Shown: positions 9,023 through 18,107, numbered from the stretch's first letter. The stretch is DNA of 64,000 bases from Polaromonas jejuensis NBRC 106434 (GCF_001598235.1 NZ_BCYO01000018.1:1-64000); one strand, 5' to 3'. Numbers and translations are program-made. Notes: generated by a model not told the origin, from the letters alone.

Positions 9023-9049
9023 TCAGCTGTTGATCTGCGCCCAGGCCTT
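9023..9049 (-). pseudogene. Duplicate of the hrpA 3' end (KAWAQINS-stop)
   Basis: On the minus strand these 27 bases encode KAWAQINS and a stop, exactly the last eight residues of the intact hrpA that ends at 9109. The two DNA copies differ at five positions, all third codon positions, so the second copy is a diverged relative and not a recent slip. The bases just upstream of it (9050-9108) do not continue the hrpA similarity. It looks like the stump of an older hrpA end left after a recombination or replacement. Confidence 0.6.
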
Positions 9050-9108
9050 GTAGCTACGGCATAACAAGTCCTCCGGACAATTGTTAGCCTGCGCTGAAAA
9101 GCTTGTCT

Positions 9109-12100
9109 TCAACTGTTAATCTGGGCCCAAGCTTTTTCCAGCCGCTTCACGCTCACCGGCTGCGGCGTGCGCAGCTCCTGCGCGAAAAAGCTCACGCGCA
9201 ACTCCTCCAGCAGCCAGCGGAATTCCTGCATGCGCGCATCCACTGCGCCCTTGCGCTCGGCCACCAGGCGCCAATAGCGCTGCTCCTGCGGCCGCAACTC
9301 GGCCATGCGGGCGGCATCGCGGGCCGGGTCGGTGCGCCACTTTTCCAGCCGCAGGGTGATGGCCTTGAGGTAGCGCGCAAAGTGCTGCAGCTGAGCATAG
9401 GGCGTGGCGGTTAAAAACTTCTTGGGCACCAGGCGCTGCAACTGCTGTGCGGCATCCGCAGCCGCTTCGGCGGCATTTTTGCTGTCCTTGATCTTGCGCT
9501 GGGCCACCGCAAACTCCACCAGAATACCGGCCGCCAGGCGCGCCACTTCGCTGGCAATCAGGGTCAGCCGGCCGCGACCATCGTCCACCCGTTTTTTGAA
9601 TTCGGCTTCGTTGGTGGGCAGGGGGTCCAGCAAAAAGGCCCGGTCCAGCGCGACGTCAATGATTTGCGTGCGCAGCTCTTCCAGGGTGCCACCGCCCGAG
9701 TTGTCGGCCGCGCGCCCCACCAGCATGTAGGCCGTGGCCATTTTCTGCAGCTCGGGCAAATTCTTTTCAAGGTACTTCAGCGCGTCCCTGATCTGCAGGG
9801 AAAAGAGGCGGCGCAGGCCCGCACGGTGCCTGGCCGCCGCCACATCGGGCTCGTCAAACACCTCTATCGTGACCGCACCGCCGCCGTCGGCGCCCAGGTC
9901 CACCAGCGCCGGGAAGCCAATCAGCGTCTGCGCGCCCTTGCGGATTTCCATCAGCTCCGGCAACTCGCCAAAACTCCAGCTGGTGTAGCGCTCCGGTATT
10001 TTGGCCGCTACCTTTTCAGGAGCTGGCTGCGCCCGCCCCGCCTGGGCGGGAGGCCGATTTGATGCAGAACCTTGCGTCGCAACATCGTTTTTCGGCGCGC
10101 CGCTGCTCGGGCTGCCCAGATTTTTCAAGCCGGCCAGCGCCTGGAAAGCGCCGCGCGCCTGCGAACCCAGCTCGCCCTTGAGCGCGCCCAGGTTGCGGCC
10201 GGTGCCCAGCTGGCGCCCATGTTCGTCCACCACGCGGAAGTTCATGAACAGGTGCGGCGGCAGCATGTCCAGCTTCATGTCGGCGCGCTTGACGTCCAGC
10301 GAGGTCGCATCGCGCACCAGCTTGAGCACCGCGTCCGTCAGCGAACCGCTGCCGAAGACCTGCGGCTCGTTCAGCTGCTCGGCCATGCGCGTCGCGGTGT
10401 CGGGCAAGGGCACGAGCCGGGAGCGCGGCCGCTGGTGCAGCGTCTTGATCAGCGCCTGCACCTTGTCCTTGAGCATGCCAGGCACCAGCCACTCGCAGCG
10501 CTCGTCGTTGACCTGGTTCAGGGCAAAAATCGGCACCTCCACGGTCACGCCGTCGCGGGCATCGCCAGGCTCGTGCAGATAAGTCACCGCGCAGTCCACG
10601 CCGCCCAGGCGCAAGGTCTTGGGAAAGGCCTGCGTGGTGATGCCGGCGGCCTCGTGGCGCATCAGCTCTTCGCGGCTCAGCAGCAAAAGCCTGGGCTGAT
10701 TTTTGACTTCGTCCTTGTACCAGCGCTCGCAACTCGCGCCGCTGCAAATGTCGGCCGGCAATTGCTGGTCGTAAAAGGCGTAGATCAGCTCTTCGTCCAC
10801 CAGCACGTCCTGCCGGCGCGCCTTGTGCTCCAGGTCCTGCACCTGGGCAATCAATTTTTCATTGGCGGCCAGAAACGGCAGCTTGCTGTCCCAGTGGCCG
10901 GCCACCAGCGCTTCACGAATGAAGATTTCCCGCGCCGTCACCGGGTCCACCCGGCCAAAATTGACGCGCCTGCCGTTGTAGACCACCAGGCCATACAGCG
11001 TGGCCCGCTCCAGCGCCGTGACTTGCGCCGCCTTTTTTTCCCAGTGCGGATCCAGCAGCTGCTTCTTTAAAAGATGGCCACCCGCCTGCTCCAGCCACTG
11101 CGGCTCGATGTTGGCCAGGCCGCGGCCAAAAAGGCGCGTGGTTTCGACCAGCTCGGCCGCCACAATCCAGCGGCCCGGCTTCTTGTTCAGGCGCGCACCG
11201 GGGTGGCGGTAAAACCTGATGCCGCGCGCGCCCAGATACCAGTCTTCCTCGTCGCTCTTGCAGCCGATATTGCCCAGCAGGCCGCAGAGCATGGACAAAT
11301 GCAGTTGCTCGTAGCTGGCAGGCCTGTCATTCAGATGCCAGCCCTGCTCGCCGACCACGGTGTGCAGCTGCGAATGGATATCGCGCCACTCGCGCACGCG
11401 GCGGACGTTGACGTAGTTCTCGCGCAGCAGGCTTTCGTATTGCCGGTTCGACAATTTGTGCTCCGCCCCATGGCCGCCACGGCTGTCACCCAACCACTTC
11501 CAGAGCTTCAGGTAGCCGCTGAACTCGCTCTTCTCGTCGTCGAACTTGGCATGCTGCTGGTCGGCCTGCGCCTGCTTGTCCATGGGCCGGTCGCGCACGT
11601 CCTGCACGCTGAGGGCGCTGGCAATCACCAGCACTTCATCCAGCGCCTGGCGGTCCTTGGCCTCCAGGATCATGCGGCCCACGCGCGGGTCCAGCGGCAG
11701 TTTGGCCAGCGTGCGGCCCACGGGCGTGAGCTCGTTGTCGTCGTCCACCGCGCCCAGCTCGGCGAGCAGTTGGTAGCCATCGGCAATGGCGCGGCGCTGC
11801 GGCGGCTCGATGAAGGCGAATTCCTCGACGGCGCCCAGGTGCAGCGCCTTCATGCGCAAGATCACTGAGGCCAGCGAGCTGCGCAGGATTTCCGGGTCGG
11901 TAAAGCGCGCCCTGCCCAGGAAGTCCTGCTCGTCATACAGGCGTATGCAGATGCCGTCGGCCACGCGCCCGCAGCGGCCGGCGCGCTGGTTGGCTGCCGC
12001 CTGCGAGATCGGCTCCACCATCAGCTGCTCGACCTTGTTGCGAAAGCTGTAGCGCTTCACGCGCGCGGTGCCGGTGTCGATCACATAGCGGATGCCCGGC

Positions 12101-13131
12101 ACGGTGAGCGAGGTCTCGGCCACATTGGTGGCCAGCACAATGCGCCGCCCGGTGTGGCCGTCAAAAATGCGGTCCTGTTCTGCCTGGCTCAGGCGCGCAA
12201 ACAGCGGCAGCACTTCGGCATTGCGGGTCAGGGGCTGGTGCGCCAGGTGCTTGCGCAAATGATCGGCGGCTTCGCGAATCTCGCGCTCGCCGGGCAGAAA
12301 AATCAGGATGTCGCCGGCGCTGTGCGGGCTTTGCCAGAGCTCATCAACGCCATCGGCAATCGCGTCGTTCAAGTCGTAATCGCGCGACTCCTCAAAAGGA
12401 CGCCAGCGCTGCTCGACCGGAAACATCCGGCCGGACACCATGATCACAGGCGCCGGAACCATGGGCCCCCACGCTCCGCGCTGCGCGTCGTCGCTGCCCC
12501 CCGAGGGGGCTGCGCCCGACTTGGGGCGGCCCGGCGGCGGCGCGCTTGACGCAAAGTAATCGGCAAAGCGCTGCGCATCGATGGTGGCCGATGTGATGAC
12601 CACCTTCAGGTCGGGCCGGCGCGGCAGCAGCTGGCGCAGATAGCCCAGCAGAAAGTCGATGTTCAGGCTGCGCTCGTGGGCCTCGTCGATGATGAGGGTG
12701 TCATAGGCCCGCAGCAGCGGGTCGGTCTGCGTTTCGGCCAGCAAGATGCCGTCGGTCATGAGCTTGACCGAGGCGTCGCGGCTCAGCCGATCCTGAAAGC
12801 GCACCTTGTAGCCCACCACCTCGCCCAGCGGTGTTTTCAGTTCTTCGGCAATGCGCTTGGCCACGCTGGAGGCAGCAATGCGGCGCGGCTGGGTGTGGCC
12901 GATCAGCTTGCCCTGGCCGGCCGGGTAGTTGAGCTTGCCGCGCCCCATGGCCAGGGCGATCTTGGGCAGTTGGGTGGTTTTGCCCGAGCCGGTTTCGCCG
13001 CAGACGATGATGACCTGATGCGCCGTGAGCGCCGCAGTGATGTCATCGCGCTTGCCGGAAACGGGCAGCGAATCGGGGAAGGTGATGGCCAGAGGAGACA
13101 AGGAAGCAGACAAGGACGAACTAGCAGTCAA
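9109..13131 (-). CDS. hrpA: ATP-dependent RNA helicase HrpA
   Basis: A 1340-residue DEAH-box helicase, the usual HrpA size. Visible motifs are Walker A GETGSGKTT (about residue 45), DEAHERS (about 150), SAT in motif III, the helicase C and HA2 domains, and the long HrpA-specific C-terminal region. HrpA resolves stalled or collided ribosomes and unwinds structured RNA in E. coli. Two oddities: residues about 199-223 (PGRPKSGAAPSGGSDDAQRG and neighbours) interrupt the conserved segment between SATIDAQRFADYF and PVIMVSGRMFPVE and are encoded by a dispersed repeat; and the last eight codons are duplicated downstream at 9023-9049. The frame is intact. Confidence 0.95.
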   Translation of the reverse strand: MTASSSLSASLSPLAITFPDSLPVSGKRDDITAALTAHQVIIVCGETGSGKTTQLPKIALAMGRGKLNYPAGQGKLIGHTQPRRIAASSVAKRIAEELKTPLGEVVGYKVRFQDRLSRDASVKLMTDGILLAETQTDPLLRAYDTLIIDEAHERSLNIDFLLGYLRQLLPRRPDLKVVITSATIDAQRFADYFASSAPPPGRPKSGAAPSGGSDDAQRGAWGPMVPAPVIMVSGRMFPVEQRWRPFEESRDYDLNDAIADGVDELWQSPHSAGDILIFLPGEREIREAADHLRKHLAHQPLTRNAEVLPLFARLSQAEQDRIFDGHTGRRIVLATNVAETSLTVPGIRYVIDTGTARVKRYSFRNKVEQLMVEPISQAAANQRAGRCGRVADGICIRLYDEQDFLGRARFTDPEILRSSLASVILRMKALHLGAVEEFAFIEPPQRRAIADGYQLLAELGAVDDDNELTPVGRTLAKLPLDPRVGRMILEAKDRQALDEVLVIASALSVQDVRDRPMDKQAQADQQHAKFDDEKSEFSGYLKLWKWLGDSRGGHGAEHKLSNRQYESLLRENYVNVRRVREWRDIHSQLHTVVGEQGWHLNDRPASYEQLHLSMLCGLLGNIGCKSDEEDWYLGARGIRFYRHPGARLNKKPGRWIVAAELVETTRLFGRGLANIEPQWLEQAGGHLLKKQLLDPHWEKKAAQVTALERATLYGLVVYNGRRVNFGRVDPVTAREIFIREALVAGHWDSKLPFLAANEKLIAQVQDLEHKARRQDVLVDEELIYAFYDQQLPADICSGASCERWYKDEVKNQPRLLLLSREELMRHEAAGITTQAFPKTLRLGGVDCAVTYLHEPGDARDGVTVEVPIFALNQVNDERCEWLVPGMLKDKVQALIKTLHQRPRSRLVPLPDTATRMAEQLNEPQVFGSGSLTDAVLKLVRDATSLDVKRADMKLDMLPPHLFMNFRVVDEHGRQLGTGRNLGALKGELGSQARGAFQALAGLKNLGSPSSGAPKNDVATQGSASNRPPAQAGRAQPAPEKVAAKIPERYTSWSFGELPELMEIRKGAQTLIGFPALVDLGADGGGAVTIEVFDEPDVAAARHRAGLRRLFSLQIRDALKYLEKNLPELQKMATAYMLVGRAADNSGGGTLEELRTQIIDVALDRAFLLDPLPTNEAEFKKRVDDGRGRLTLIASEVARLAAGILVEFAVAQRKIKDSKNAAEAAADAAQQLQRLVPKKFLTATPYAQLQHFARYLKAITLRLEKWRTDPARDAARMAELRPQEQRYWRLVAERKGAVDARMQEFRWLLEELRVSFFAQELRTPQPVSVKRLEKAWAQINS
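12463..12536. repeat. GC-rich dispersed repeat inside hrpA
   Basis: Read on the minus strand this begins GGGCCGCCCCAAG, continues CGCAGCCCCCTCGGGGGGC and ends AGCGTGGGGGCCC. The same blocks in the same order occur in the cysW 5' end (33115-33232), and the second half occurs between genes at 35811-35901. It lies in frame within hrpA and adds about 25 residues. Confidence 0.7.
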
Positions 13132-13214
13132 AGCTGCTGATTATCGGCGTTCTCACCGGCCCGGGCGCCGCCTGGCCATGGTTTAAAGATGAATAAAAAG
13201 GGAATAGGGTCGTA

Positions 13215-14435
13215 TCAGGCGCTTGCCACGGGCAAGTCGACAATTTCTCCGCTGGTTTCGTCATACCAGGCGACGCGGCTGGGGTAGCTCCACGCGGTGC
13301 GCGACATGCCGCGTCCCAGGGCCACCGAAGTGGCTGCACGCGCATCAATCTTGCTCACCTTCAGTACACCCGTCCCGACATCCGCGGCCCACCGGGTTTG
13401 CTGCTTGCCCAGCGACCCGGCCTCCATGCGGGTATTGAGCACCACGGATTTGGACAGGCGTGCCTGGACCGTGCGCGCCAGCTGAATCAGCCGGCCGCTG
13501 TCATGGCAGCGATGCACCAGGAGCAAAAAACTGTCGTTGGCCAGACGGCCCATTTCCACATCGGCCGGCACCACCCGCCGCAACCGCGCAGCACACACAA
13601 AGAGCGCGTGGTTCACCGCCGGCAGGCCGTAGAGCTTTTCAAGCACATACAGGTTGGCGATGGAGAGCACGATGACCCCCAGCGGCACGGGCTCGTCGCG
13701 GTAACGCTTGAAGGCCGCACCCACCATATGCCCGGTTTCGTTGTGTGAGCGCATGCGGGTGACCGGGTCATAGCTGGGCCCGTAGGCCATCACCTGGTTC
13801 AGCTCTATCAGGTAGGCATAGCGGCTCCACAACACCGACGCCATCATGGTCAGGTAAATGGTTCCGGCGATGGCGCTCGCCACGTGCACCTGCCAGGGCA
13901 CATGGGCCCGGTCCAGCGCAATCCAGCTGAGCCCGGCCAGGGCCAGCAGCATGAAAAACACGCCCGAGACGGCCACCCAGGCCAGCCGGTCACCCCGCAA
14001 GGCACTGCGCAAGCTCAGGGCCAGTGCCAGCAGGCCCAGCAGGCAGGCGGTCGCCGTGCCCAACGCCAGCGCCTGCAACGGTTGAAGAAACCATCCAGCC
14101 ACCATCGTCACGACGGCAATCGCCGCCAGCGCCGTGATGGTGCAACGCCGGGTTTTGGGCCGGCGCAGGAGACCAAGGAGGGAAAACAACAGATAGGTCA
14201 GCAGCGCGGAAACCACGCAGGCCAGCTGTCCCAGAAAGCGCGCCAGCGTGTCGGCGCTTGCAAACCGCAACCAGCCCAGATAAGCCACGACAAAAAAGCC
14301 CGATGCGAGGGCCGACAAGGCCGCATTGAGCGCCACCCGGCGCACGCCACGTGTGAAAGCGAACACCGAGCCGGCCAGCATCAATGTGATCGTCCCGAAA
14401 AAACCGCCCCAAAAACCTGTTACAAATTGTTCCAT
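13215..14435 (-). CDS. Membrane protein with degenerate GGDEF domain
   Basis: About 406 residues from the ATG at 14435 (other in-frame starts: ATG 14465 and TTG 14483; none has a clear ribosome binding site). The N-terminal half holds six or more predicted membrane helices. From about residue 230 the pattern DPVTRMRSHNETGHMVGAAF resembles the start of a GGDEF domain (normally DPLTGLxNR). The catalytic loop reads GRLANDSFLLLV where active diguanylate cyclases have GGDEF, so it is unlikely to make cyclic-di-GMP. It may be a sensor or GTP/c-di-GMP binding relic. No partner gene is obvious; it is divergent from argA. Confidence 0.72.
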   Translation of the reverse strand: MEQFVTGFWGGFFGTITLMLAGSVFAFTRGVRRVALNAALSALASGFFVVAYLGWLRFASADTLARFLGQLACVVSALLTYLLFSLLGLLRRPKTRRCTITALAAIAVVTMVAGWFLQPLQALALGTATACLLGLLALALSLRSALRGDRLAWVAVSGVFFMLLALAGLSWIALDRAHVPWQVHVASAIAGTIYLTMMASVLWSRYAYLIELNQVMAYGPSYDPVTRMRSHNETGHMVGAAFKRYRDEPVPLGVIVLSIANLYVLEKLYGLPAVNHALFVCAARLRRVVPADVEMGRLANDSFLLLVHRCHDSGRLIQLARTVQARLSKSVVLNTRMEAGSLGKQQTRWAADVGTGVLKVSKIDARAATSVALGRGMSRTAWSYPSRVAWYDETSGEIVDLPVASA

Positions 14436-14639
14436 GGAGCTAAACCATACCTGCCCGGCCGACATAACGCAATGGGGCGCCAAATGTCCTATCCGGCCAA
14501 GGCCACTGGACTTCCTCCCTTACACTCATTGCAAATTTTTCTTTTTGCCGGGAAGGCAGCTCCGCCCCATGACGGACCTGCGGATTACCCGGCCTCCGCT
14601 ATTTTTGCCGATCCCTTCCTGACCCCCGAAAGCGCGCCC

Positions 14640-15989
14640 ATGTCTGCCGTCTTCAATTTCACCTTTGTCCCCTGGTTCCGCTCGGTGGCGCCCTACATCC
14701 ACAAGTTCCGTAACCAGACCTTTGTGGTGGCCATTTGCGGCGAAGCGATTGCCGCGGGCAAGCTGGCGCACCTGGCGCAGGACCTGGCCATGATCCAGAG
14801 CATGGGTGTGAAGGTCGTGCTGGTGCACGGCTTTCGCCCGCAGGTGAACGAGCAGTTGAAGGCCAAGGGGCACGCCGCGAAGTACTCGCACGGCATCCGC
14901 ATCACCGACGAGGTGGCGCTGGACTGCGCACAGGAGGCCGCCGGCCAGCTGCGTTATGAAATCGAAGCCGCATTCAGCCAGGGGCTGCCCAACACCCCCA
15001 TGGCCGGCTCCACCGTGCGCGTGATCTCCGGCAACTTCATCACCGCGCGGCCGGTGGGCATTGTCGATGGCGTGGATTTCCAGCATTCGGGCCTGGTGCG
15101 CAAGGTCGATGTGGCGGGCATTTCGCGCACACTGGACTTCGGCGCGATGGTGCTGATTTCGCCCTTCGGTTTTTCCCCCACCGGTGAGGCCTTCAACCTG
15201 ACCATGGAAGAAGTGGCGACCAGCGTGTCGATTGCGCTGCAGGCCGACAAGCTGATTTTCGTCACCGAGGTTCCTGGCATACGCATCAAGCCGGATGAGC
15301 CCGCGAGCGACGACAACCCCATAGACACCGAACTGCCGCTGGCGGCGGCCGAGAAGCTGCTGGCCCAGGTACCGGCGGGACAGCGCCCGAGCGACACGGC
15401 CTTTTACCTGCAGCACTGCGTGAAGGCCTGCAAGGCCGGCGTGGAGCGCAGCCACATCATCCCGTTTTCGGTCGATGGCGCGCTGCTGCTGGAAATTTAT
15501 GTGCACGACGGCATAGGCACCATGGTGGTCGACGAAAAACTCGAAGAACTGCGTGAAGCCACGGAGGACGACGTGGGCGGCATCCTGCAGCTGATCGAAC
15601 CGTTCGAAAAGGACGGCACGCTGGTCAAACGCAGCCGCACCGAGATCGAACGCGACGCCGCCAACTACACCATCGTCGAGCACGACGGCGTGATCTTTGC
15701 CTGTGCGGCACTCTACCCTTACCCCGAAGCCAAGACCGCCGAAATGGCCGCCCTCACCGTCTCGCCGCAAAGCCAGGGCCAGGGCGACGGCGAGAAAATC
15801 CTCAAGCGCATAGAGCAGCGCGCCCGCGCCGCCGGCCTGCAAAGCATATTTGTACTGACCACGCGCACCATGCACTGGTTCATCAAGCGCGGCTTTGTGC
15901 CGGTCGACCCGGACTGGCTGCCGGAAGCCCGCAAGCGCAAGTACAACTGGGACCGCAAGAGCCAGGTGCTGGTGAAAAAGCTGGGCTGA
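14640..15989 (+). CDS. argA: N-acetylglutamate synthase
   Basis: A 449-residue classical ArgA that acetylates glutamate in the first step of arginine synthesis. An amino-acid kinase-like domain (residues about 20-295, feedback site for arginine) is followed by a GNAT acetyltransferase domain (about 300-445) with the acetyl-CoA loop SPQSQGQGDGEKIL. The start MSAVFNFTFVPWFRSVAPYI matches the family; the frame is open far upstream but that stretch is only complementary to the membrane-protein gene. The genes around it are not arginine genes. Confidence 0.95.
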   Translation: MSAVFNFTFVPWFRSVAPYIHKFRNQTFVVAICGEAIAAGKLAHLAQDLAMIQSMGVKVVLVHGFRPQVNEQLKAKGHAAKYSHGIRITDEVALDCAQEAAGQLRYEIEAAFSQGLPNTPMAGSTVRVISGNFITARPVGIVDGVDFQHSGLVRKVDVAGISRTLDFGAMVLISPFGFSPTGEAFNLTMEEVATSVSIALQADKLIFVTEVPGIRIKPDEPASDDNPIDTELPLAAAEKLLAQVPAGQRPSDTAFYLQHCVKACKAGVERSHIIPFSVDGALLLEIYVHDGIGTMVVDEKLEELREATEDDVGGILQLIEPFEKDGTLVKRSRTEIERDAANYTIVEHDGVIFACAALYPYPEAKTAEMAALTVSPQSQGQGDGEKILKRIEQRARAAGLQSIFVLTTRTMHWFIKRGFVPVDPDWLPEARKRKYNWDRKSQVLVKKLG

Positions 15990-16031
15990 ATTTCGGCGGT
16001 CAGCCGGTCTATCAAAAGGGGAACTACCACC

Positions 16032-16280
16032 ATGCTTCAACTCCGCCCCAACTGCGAATGCTGCAACCGTGACTTGCCCAACGAGTCGCCTGATGCGCGC
16101 ATCTGCACCTTTGAATGCACCTTTTGCGTCGATTGCGTGAACACCCGGCTCAAGGGTGTCTGCCCCAACTGCGGCGGGGAGTTCACCGTGAGGCCGCGAC
16201 GACCGGCAGAGCTGCTCGCCAAATACCCGCCGTCGAACGAACGCGTGTTCAAACCCCACGGCTGCGGAGCGGCGCCATGA
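16032..16280 (+). CDS. DUF1272 domain protein (putative zinc-binding)
   Basis: An 82-residue protein, MLQLRPNCECCNRDLPNESP at the start, then CTFECTFCVDC and GVCPNCGGEF. Cys-x-x-Cys pairs and the ARICTFECTFCVDC block define DUF1272; they suggest a structural zinc ion. GGGGAA precedes the ATG. Its stop overlaps the ATG of a broken LysE-family gene, so the two were once coupled. Confidence 0.9.
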   Translation: MLQLRPNCECCNRDLPNESPDARICTFECTFCVDCVNTRLKGVCPNCGGEFTVRPRRPAELLAKYPPSNERVFKPHGCGAAP

Positions 16281-16514
16281 CCTTGACCACCCTGCTTCAT
16301 TGACCCGGCGGCCGCGCAAGCGCCGCAATACCTGGCCATTTCACGGGTGTTCGCAGGCATCGATTTTTCGGTCATGTTCGGCTACGCCTTGATCGGGGCG
16401 CATGCGGTCCGCCTGCTCAAAGCCCCTGCCACGCGCTGGATGGACCGGCTGTGCGGCAGTGCCCTGCTGGCGCTGGCCGGCTCGCTGGGGTTTTACCGCC
16501 GCGCCACCACCTGA
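16277..16514 (+). pseudogene. LysE/RhtB-family exporter, internally deleted
   Basis: The ATG at 16277 overlaps the DUF1272 stop and starts MTLTTLL, a typical start of LysE-family amino acid exporters. After seven codons the sequence jumps, in another frame, to the C-terminal end of the same family: FIDPAAAQAPQYLAISRVF, then FSVMFGYALIGAHAVRLL, and a final membrane segment ending GFYRRATT-stop at 16514. About 130 central codons are missing. The parts read as one gene that lost its middle by deletion. Confidence 0.7.
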
Positions 16515-16545
16515 GCTTCGGGCAAGCGGCAGGCTTTTGCTCCTG

Positions 16546-16593
16546 TTTTTATAGCTATTGATGCCTGCAATGCCTGGGCTGCGGCCGGTTTTT
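16546..16593. repeat. Short ATAGCT-type dispersed repeat
   Basis: T-tract, ATAGCT, about 20 variable bases, then GGGCTGCGGCC and another T-tract. The same layout occurs at 36741, 39453, 57744 and 62317 and, inside genes, at 20839, 21656 and 22441. Confidence 0.6.
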
Positions 16594-16694
16594 ATCATCA
16601 ATAACGGTCCCTTGGCGCCGTCCTGTACCGAAACCGGAACTATCTGACACACACGTACGCCGCAGCGCTAAACTTCACCTTGGAGGTGAACATC

Positions 16695-17393
16695 ATGCAT
16701 AGCGTTCACACGGCTCCGACCCTTCGCGAAGTCCGCATTCCTGCCGGCGATGCCTGGCTTTATGGCGACCTGGCCTTGCCTGCAGGTTTTTGTGGCCTGG
16801 TGCTGTTCGCCCACGGCAGCGGCAGCGGCCGGCATAGCGCCCGCAACCGGCAGGTCGCACAAAAGCTGCAGCAAGCCGGCATGGCCACCCTGCTGTTTGA
16901 CCTGCTCACGGCGCAGGAGGAGCAGGTCGACCAGCACACCAGCGAACACCGCTTTGACATGGCGCTGCTGACGCGCCGCATTCAGGACGCCACCCTTTGG
17001 GCGGCGGCGCAACCTGAGCTGCAGCATGCGCCCATCGGCTACTTCGGCGCCAGTACCGGCAGTGCCGCAGCGCTGATCGCCGCGGCCCGGCTGGACGCGC
17101 GCATCGCCGCCGTGGTTTCGCGCGGTGGCCGCCCCGACCTGGCTGGGCCTGTCGTGCTGGCTGCCGTCACCGCCCCCACCCTGCTCATCGTGGGAGGCGC
17201 CGACCACGGCGTGATAGCACTCAACGAAGAGGCCTACCAGCAGCTGCGCTGCGACAAGCAGATCGCCGTGGTTCCCGGGGCCACGCACCTGTTTGAAGAG
17301 CACGGAGCACTGGAACAGGTGGCCGAGCTGGCAGCCTCGTGGTTCACGGCCCATCTGGTGCGCGGCAGAAAGCACGTGGAGCACCCATCATGA
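16695..17393 (+). CDS. Alpha/beta hydrolase (dienelactone hydrolase-like)
   Basis: A 232-residue cytosolic alpha/beta hydrolase. The oxyanion region LFAHGSGSGRHSARN (about residue 35), the nucleophile elbow GYFGASTGSAA (about residue 117, Ser at the centre), an Asp in GGADHGV and a His in PGATHLFEE form the expected triad. An ideal GGAGGTGA lies 5 bases before the ATG at 16695. The stop overlaps the next gene by four bases, coupling it to a phosphoribosyltransferase; these two families are often paired or fused. Substrate unknown. Confidence 0.88.
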   Translation: MHSVHTAPTLREVRIPAGDAWLYGDLALPAGFCGLVLFAHGSGSGRHSARNRQVAQKLQQAGMATLLFDLLTAQEEQVDQHTSEHRFDMALLTRRIQDATLWAAAQPELQHAPIGYFGASTGSAAALIAAARLDARIAAVVSRGGRPDLAGPVVLAAVTAPTLLIVGGADHGVIALNEEAYQQLRCDKQIAVVPGATHLFEEHGALEQVAELAASWFTAHLVRGRKHVEHPS

Positions 17394-18058
17394 GGGACGT
17401 CCCTCTGCCCTTTCAGGACCGCCGCCAAGCCGGCCGCATCCTCGCCGAAAAGCTCGAACACTACCGCAACCGTCCCGGCCTGCTCGTGCTCGCCCTGCCG
17501 CGCGGCGGCGTGGCCGTGGGTTTTGAGGTGGCACACGCGCTGCAGGCCCCGCTGGATGTGGTCGTGGTGCGCAAGCTCGGCTTTCCGGGCCATGAGGAAT
17601 ACGCCATGGGCGCGATTGCCAGCGGCGGCGTGTGCGTGATGAATCGCCTGCCCGGCCTCACGGTCTCGCCCGAGGACCTGGCCACGGTCAGCGCACGCGA
17701 ACAGGCCGAGCTGGCGCGGCGCGAGCAGCTCTACCGCAGCCGATGCGCAGCAATTGACATCGGTGGCCGCACTGTGATCGTGGTGGATGACGGGCTGGCC
17801 ACGGGCTCGACCATGCGCGCGGCCGTGCTGGCCACTCGCCAGCAGCACCCGCTGCATCTGGCGGTGGCGGTGCCGGTGGGCGCCGAGGAAACCTGCCAGG
17901 AACTGCGGGATGAGGCCGACGAAGTCATCTGCGTCGCGACGCCACGGCCGTTTCGTGCCGTCGGCCTCTGGTACGAGAACTTCCTGCAGAGCAGCGACGA
18001 CGAAGTCCGCACGCTGCTGGAAGAGGCCCGGCGCGAACACGCATTGACCGGGCATTGA
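17390..18058 (+). CDS. Phosphoribosyltransferase-family protein
   Basis: A 222-residue type I phosphoribosyltransferase-like protein. The PRPP-binding motif VIVVDDGLATGSTM is present at about residue 125, and the N-terminal part VLALPRGGVAVGFEVA is typical of the ComF/PRT-like proteins that sit beside alpha/beta hydrolases. The start ATG overlaps the hydrolase stop (ATGA). The acceptor base and the physiological role are not known for this group. Confidence 0.88.
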   Translation: MRDVPLPFQDRRQAGRILAEKLEHYRNRPGLLVLALPRGGVAVGFEVAHALQAPLDVVVVRKLGFPGHEEYAMGAIASGGVCVMNRLPGLTVSPEDLATVSAREQAELARREQLYRSRCAAIDIGGRTVIVVDDGLATGSTMRAAVLATRQQHPLHLAVAVPVGAEETCQELRDEADEVICVATPRPFRAVGLWYENFLQSSDDEVRTLLEEARREHALTGH

Positions 18059-18107
18059 TGATTCACGGGCGGGGAAAAATCCAGGACACCGCGGCAACCC
18101 CCGCGCC

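Noticed and set aside
10020-10090. Further repeat insertion in hrpA (Pro/Ala-rich segment)
   Set aside because: It is a low-complexity linker with no second copy in the window that I could match block by block.
13884-14639. Long open frame upstream of argA in the same frame
   Set aside because: It is antisense to the GGDEF-like membrane protein and is rich in Gln/His/Arg/Pro, as expected of a shadow; ArgA begins at 14640.
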